NCBI GenBank assembly: GCA_963664655.2
Contig: OY761554.1
Span: 3,596,001 to 3,660,000 of the forward strand
Length of the DNA: 64,000 bases
From: Desulfospira sp963664655
GTDB lineage: Bacteria > Desulfobacterota > Desulfobacteria > Desulfobacterales > Desulfobacteraceae
Direction: 5' to 3'
Below are positions 60,581-64,000 of the stretch, piece by piece; the stretch's first letter is position 1; each line of letters starts with the position of its first letter. Below the pieces are notes generated by a model that saw only the letters and a program-made list of their open reading frames with translations, did not search any database and was not told the DNA's origin. Position numbers and translations under genes: made by a program.

Positions 60581-60783
60581 CGGTTGGATTCAATAATGTC
60601 AATCGGTTACAAGCCTAAAAATGCTATACTTGATCATTTTTTTATGACCGTTTTTCTCATTCTTAATTTGACCCATAAGAAAGAAAAAATGATAAAAAAC
60701 CTGAGAATAAAGGATCATGGGCTATATTACTTCTTAGTAAAAATTCAAATCAATGCTTGTAATGCCGGCTTGCTTTTGATAAG

Positions 60784-60825
60784 GTATTGCAAATATTCAG
60801 TTGAATCTGAGTATATTTGCAATAC
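60784..60825 (+). promoter_or_regulatory. Palindrome and possible promoter upstream of the transposase
   Basis: GTATTGCAAATAT (60784-60796) and its exact complement ATATTTGCAATAC (60813-60825), with an inner TCAG/CTGA pair, form an operator-like hairpin just before the SD at 60832. TTGAAT and TACTTT, 16 bp apart, overlap it and could be -35/-10 boxes. Confidence 0.45.
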
Positions 60826-60848
60826 TTTATCAGGAGGTACAGGTACAT

Positions 60849-61478
60849 ATGGACAAACCGCCAGACCAGAAGCTGATTTCAGCCTTTCAGGAAAACAAAT
60901 GCTGGATGATCCAACCACTGGCCGAGCGAATGAACTACTCCATTCCTTCGGTTCGGCGATTTTTGGCCAAAACCGGTTACTTCAGCAGTTTTTCCCACAA
61001 TGGGAAATGGTACACCCTGGCCTCGATTCCCCGTTTCAACAGCAAGGGCCTGTGGTTTTACCGGGATATCGGATTTTCAAGACATGGTCCGCTTACCCAT
61101 ACGCTGGTGAATCTGGTCGAGAGAAGTACATCAGGGAAGACAGCCGATCAACTGGGGCAGTTGCTTCGGTGCCGCTGCCATGCCATTCTGGTTCAGTTAT
61201 ACCGCCAGGGACAGCTGCAAAGACAAAAGCACGGGGGTTCTTATGTGTACCTGGCCATCGATTCAGTCAAAGCCGATGCTCAGGAAAAGGCCCTTCAAAC
61301 GGAACAGACACCCCTGCCGGCGGAGTTGGCGGTGCAGATCCTTGTGGTATTTATCCAGAAACCCGGTTTGGATTTGAAACAGTTGGCCAAATCTGTTTTC
61401 CAAAAAACAGGAGTGCGGATCAACACAGATCAGATTCAAACGCTTTTCGATGCACACGGGATAAAAAAAAAAGCCTGA
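60849..61478 (+). CDS. Insertion-sequence OrfA (helix-turn-helix)
   Basis: 209 aa from ATG 60849, SD AGGAGG at 60832. N-terminal helix-turn-helix (WMIQPLAERMNYSIPSVRRFL) with later winged-helix-like segments (TADQLGQLLRCRCHAILVQL); likely binds the element's ends. It stops at TGA right after ten A residues, where a -1 slip would join it to the catalytic frame. The same DNA is also open in the -1 frame, but that translation has a biased, unconvincing composition. Confidence 0.75.
   Translation: MDKPPDQKLISAFQENKCWMIQPLAERMNYSIPSVRRFLAKTGYFSSFSHNGKWYTLASIPRFNSKGLWFYRDIGFSRHGPLTHTLVNLVERSTSGKTADQLGQLLRCRCHAILVQLYRQGQLQRQKHGGSYVYLAIDSVKADAQEKALQTEQTPLPAELAVQILVVFIQKPGLDLKQLAKSVFQKTGVRINTDQIQTLFDAHGIKKKA
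61463..61473 (+). other. Candidate -1 programmed frameshift site (A10-G)
   Basis: Ten consecutive A followed by G, read as ATA-AAA-AAA-AAA-GCC in OrfA and AAA-AAA-AAA-AGC in the -1 frame. The OrfA stop is four bases further on. Such A-rich slippery runs are established frameshift sites in several insertion-sequence families. Confidence 0.65.
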
Positions 61479-63286
61479 ATTCCGGAGCCAAAGCCTGGCT
61501 TGCGCTCAGCCAGAATTTGACCCGGCTTTGCCACGATACACTGCCGGGGGCATTGTTCCCGAATCTCCCGGACGTCAGATTCCGGCCCGAAGAGAATCGC
61601 TGTTCTTGCTGCAGGACTCTTTTTGTCCAGAAAACCAGACGGAAAACCGTATTTAGCATGAGTGGTCCTTTTAAAGCCCATGAGACCCTGTACCACTGCC
61701 GGACATGCCGGAAAGTTTACCGTTCAAAAGATTTGCGCAATATCGTTGCCAGATGTTGTAATGTGGCATGGGATGTCCTTGTTTTTGTCGGTAAAAGTCT
61801 TTACCATCGCTGCCTGACAACCGATGAGGTCTGCCACGAACTTACGCTCAGAAATATTGATCTGAGCCCTTCAGAAGTCGAGTACCTTGGACGCAAATTC
61901 ATCCTTTATCTCGCACTGGCGCACCGGCAGGCCACCCCTCGCATTGAACAGGCCATGAACCGCAGCGGCGGATACATATTGCATCTGGATGCCACCCATG
62001 AAGGAGATGCTCCGGTACTGATGACCGGGATGGACGGTCTGAAGCAGATTGTACTGGGCAATGTAAAAATCCCCAGCGAACATACCGACCATATCGTGCC
62101 TTTTCTTGAGCAACTGCAAAGAAACTACGGAACCCCCATTGCCTGTGTCCATGACATGGGAACCGGTATCTGTAAAGCAGTGTCCCTGGTTTTTCCCGGT
62201 ACCCGGGACTTTGTCTGTCATTTTCATTTTCTGCGGGATGCCGGAAAGGATCTGCTCGAACCCTCTTACGGTCAATTGAGGAAAGCCCTGCAAAAACATG
62301 CCGCCACCACCAGGCTGGGTGAAATTATACGTGACCTTCACCAGCGGGTTGATAACCATGCGCTTGATGCGGGGCACCTGACAGATGCCATCACAAAAGG
62401 CCATGGGTTAGAAAACATGAATCAGGCATCTTCGGCTTCGATCTATTCTCTGTGCCAGTGGTGCCTGCAGGGTAAAAAAGAAGGCAACGGATATGGGTTC
62501 CCGTTTGATCGACCGCTTCTGGCCTTTGCCCGCAGAATTGCGCAGCTGAAAGACTCACTGCCATCCATGCAAGAAAAGGCCTCTCGGGACCGAGTCGGAA
62601 AACGGTTATTTGGCAAGCTCGATAACCTGACCAAAAATCTCTGTAATGATCCGGATTTCATCCGGTCTATTGATGATCTTGAATGGCGGACCCTGCTTTT
62701 TGATGACCTCCGAAAAAAAATGCGTATTGCAGATCCTTCCGGGCGGAATGGCTTGAATGATGATGGATCGAACAAATCCATAAACAGTATCCAAAAAGCC
62801 GTAGGCCGATTCCGTTCGAAACTTGATAAAAACGCCAATTACAAAAGAGATCTGCTTTGCCAAAAGTTAGCTAAACAGATCGATAAATACGATGAACGAC
62901 TGTTTGCAGATCCCATTGAGGTCGACACTCCGTCCGGAAAAATAACCATCTATCCCCAGCGCACCAATAACCTGCTGGAACAATTTTTTCGGGGTCTGCG
63001 CCGTGATCATCGGCGAAAAACCGGTAACAACTCAATGCGGCGGGTTTTGCATGCAATGCTGGCTGACACGCCCCTGATAAAAAATTTGGAAAATCCTGAG
63101 TATATGCACTTGCTTCTGAATGGGAAGAAAAATCTTGAAGAACTGTTCACGGACCTGGAAATCAACGGATATGAACCTATTCCTTCAATTTCTCATACCG
63201 ACCGGGTACTGCCGGGCTTTAGGAAATTGATAATAATGGATAACCTGCCGGAAAAAATTCAACTGGTATTGGAGAAATGTTCATGA
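61466..63286 (+). CDS. Insertion-sequence OrfB, DDE-type transposase catalytic part
   Basis: About 605 residues in the -1 frame relative to OrfA. A zinc ribbon (CSCC ... CRTC, about 50-90) comes first. Candidate catalytic acidic residues lie in LHLDATHEGD, CVHDMGTG and NNLLEQFFRGLRRDHR, spaced as D, D and E of an RNase-H-like transposase with a long insertion before the Glu. CHFHFLRDAG lies after the second Asp, as in MULE-like enzymes. Most likely expressed as an OrfAB fusion; no good independent start was seen. Confidence 0.85.
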   Translation, partial: KKSLNSGAKAWLALSQNLTRLCHDTLPGALFPNLPDVRFRPEENRCSCCRTLFVQKTRRKTVFSMSGPFKAHETLYHCRTCRKVYRSKDLRNIVARCCNVAWDVLVFVGKSLYHRCLTTDEVCHELTLRNIDLSPSEVEYLGRKFILYLALAHRQATPRIEQAMNRSGGYILHLDATHEGDAPVLMTGMDGLKQIVLGNVKIPSEHTDHIVPFLEQLQRNYGTPIACVHDMGTGICKAVSLVFPGTRDFVCHFHFLRDAGKDLLEPSYGQLRKALQKHAATTRLGEIIRDLHQRVDNHALDAGHLTDAITKGHGLENMNQASSASIYSLCQWCLQGKKEGNGYGFPFDRPLLAFARRIAQLKDSLPSMQEKASRDRVGKRLFGKLDNLTKNLCNDPDFIRSIDDLEWRTLLFDDLRKKMRIADPSGRNGLNDDGSNKSINSIQKAVGRFRSKLDKNANYKRDLLCQKLAKQIDKYDERLFADPIEVDTPSGKITIYPQRTNNLLEQFFRGLRRDHRRKTGNNSMRRVLHAMLADTPLIKNLENPEYMHLLLNGKKNLEELFTDLEINGYEPIPSISHTDRVLPGFRKLIIMDNLPEKIQLVLEKCS

Positions 63287-63320
63287 TTTTACAAAATCCA
63301 ACTGAATTTTGTGGTCATAG

Positions 63321-64000
63321 GACGAAACTATTGAAGAAACCTGGACCGATGTTCCTGATTCCTACAGGACAAACTTTACCATTCAGCACCAGGGCATAGA
63401 TATCCTTTTATATACGGACGAGACCTATGGCAAACGGCTCAGCCTGTTTTATAACGCCTCTGTCCAGCCGGTTCTCACCAGGGACGGAACAGTGCTTGCC
63501 ACCGGAACGGCTGCCACGGTAGACACCAGCGTGGATATCACCATCATTGCGGATCACCCCTATGCGTCTTCAAGCGGTACTTACCAGGACCAGACCCGGA
63601 CCTTCAGCATACGGGCCGGCGGCAGCTACAATATCGTCAACGGCTGGGCCGAGACCACCCGGGGAATGATTGAACAGCACCGTAAATTACTCAACCGGTA
63701 TAAAGCTGACGGGGTGACTGACGATTCAGAAGAAGTTCTGGGAGAAACCCTGGCCATGATGGGATTTGCCTGGCTGGCCCAGGTTCAGATGTCGGACAAA
63801 TTGATGGATGCCATGCTCAGGACACACACGACCCATCACCATGTCCTTGGCGTCTGCGGCCAGAACCAAAGCCCCTATATTGACCTTCCCATGGGGGCCG
63901 TCAGTTCGCTCAGCCTTGAAAGTGATACCCAGGCAAGGACAGCCTCGTTTTTTGCATCAAGCGGTCGGTCCAGTGCCATGGAATGGGGGGTAATCGAACA
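63321..64000 (+). pseudogene. Large surface protein, continuation after the insertion (open at window end)
   Basis: Joining codon GAC-GAA-AC of the left part to position 63329 gives an uninterrupted frame to the last base of the window (DETIEETWTDVPDSYRTNF, later ADHPYASSSGTYQDQTRTF). The segment looks like a continuation of a secreted RHS/transglutaminase-like protein; no further named domain is visible before the edge. It has no start or SD of its own, so it is not expressed as a protein unless the element is lost. Confidence 0.8.

Larger units (their letters stand above)
60565..63320 (+). mobile_element. Complete insertion sequence, about 2.76 kb, with 8-bp target duplication
   Basis: Terminal inverted repeats of 26 bp (60565-60590 and 63295-63320), 22 of 26 matching, begin CTATGACCACAAA. 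The flanking GACGAAAC is repeated on both sides (60557-60564 and 63321-63328), a perfect 8-bp target duplication. Inside are two overlapping frames joined by an A10 slippery run, encoding a helix-turn-helix protein and a DDE-type catalytic part. I cannot assign the family. The exact duplication and open frames suggest a recent, possibly active insertion. Confidence 0.9.

Noticed and set aside
60584..60848. N-terminal extension of the 900-codon frame in the insertion sequence
   Set aside because: AT-rich leader with no SD and no protein-like character; the OrfA start at 60849 with AGGAGG fits better.
1..64000. tRNA and rRNA genes
   Set aside because: No cloverleaf with a TTC-containing T arm or rRNA core sequence was recognised on either strand by eye; a dedicated scan would be needed to exclude them.

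Overview
The window reads as a chromosomal segment of a strictly anaerobic deltaproteobacterium (Desulfobacterota), most like a sulfate reducer of the Desulfobacter/Desulfobacula/Desulfotignum group. This is inferred from content: an Nqr-type sodium pump next to an NfnB/GltD-like flavoprotein and a 2-oxoacid:ferredoxin oxidoreductase, a ferredoxin:thioredoxin reductase chain, citrate synthase, and a very dense two-component signalling load with PocR, FapA and CHASE domains. No tRNA, rRNA or CRISPR array was seen. Where SD sequences are visible they are mostly AGGAGG-like, and operons often use ATGA overlaps.

Layout. 1-2.3 kb: the end of a hybrid histidine kinase and an NtrC-type sigma54 activator. 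2.5-14.0 kb: a chemotaxis-like operon (pseudo-receiver, cheW, HBM-type receptor, cheA, cheD, cheB, PocR hybrid kinase, PAS/DHp protein without an ATPase, CheY-like receiver, cheR), preceded by a near-consensus sigma54 promoter. 14.0-14.56 kb: a gene-free stretch with three kinds of repeat and a candidate structured RNA. 14.6-30.9 kb: signalling genes (PocR-PAS protein, REC-REC-PAS-PAS-kinase-REC hybrid, CHASE kinase with Rcp1-like receiver, REC-GAF-GGDEF-EAL, HDOD, KPW-type receivers, kinase, FapA protein with a degenerate receiver). 31.3-31.9 kb: MazE/MazF-like toxin-antitoxin pair. 32-37.9 kb (minus): TolC-RND-adaptor efflux operon. 38-40.6 kb (minus): unknown protein, citrate synthase, FTR catalytic chain and glutaredoxin. 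41.2-54.7 kb: FMN alpha-hydroxyacid dehydrogenase, flavodoxin, nqrABCDEF, NfnB/GltD-like protein, FAD oxidoreductase, fused gamma-alpha and beta subunits of a 2-oxoacid:ferredoxin oxidoreductase. 54.8-57.8 kb: TrxC, a phosphotransferase-like reading frame, a DUF155 protein and a zinc/iron-cluster YkgJ-type protein. 58.4-64 kb: a tiny basic protein, then a large surface protein gene cut in two by a complete insertion sequence.

The most striking non-coding structure is repetitive. Between 40.7 and 56.3 kb most non-trivial gaps carry a repeat element: mainly short tandem arrays with an exact 7-bp period, often as facing inverted arrays that would fold into long hairpins; two copies of a palindromic element whose hairpin arms differ in sequence but keep pairing; and a 108-bp element with perfect 18-bp terminal inverted repeats. 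Another heptad array lies at 14.2 kb, joined to a 26-bp repeat that recurs inverted at 46.25 kb.

Other highlights: an intact insertion sequence with 26-bp imperfect inverted ends, a perfect 8-bp target duplication and an A10 -1 frameshift site, whose removal restores the interrupted gene exactly; a CTT-TAA stop at the end of trxC after which the +1 frame continues into a proline-rich linker and a phosphotransferase domain with no good start of its own; an NqrA that keeps eight cluster cysteines of the RnfC type; and a surface protein with a sorting-signal-like segment in mid-chain. Functions rest on recognised motifs and gene order; no database search was possible.
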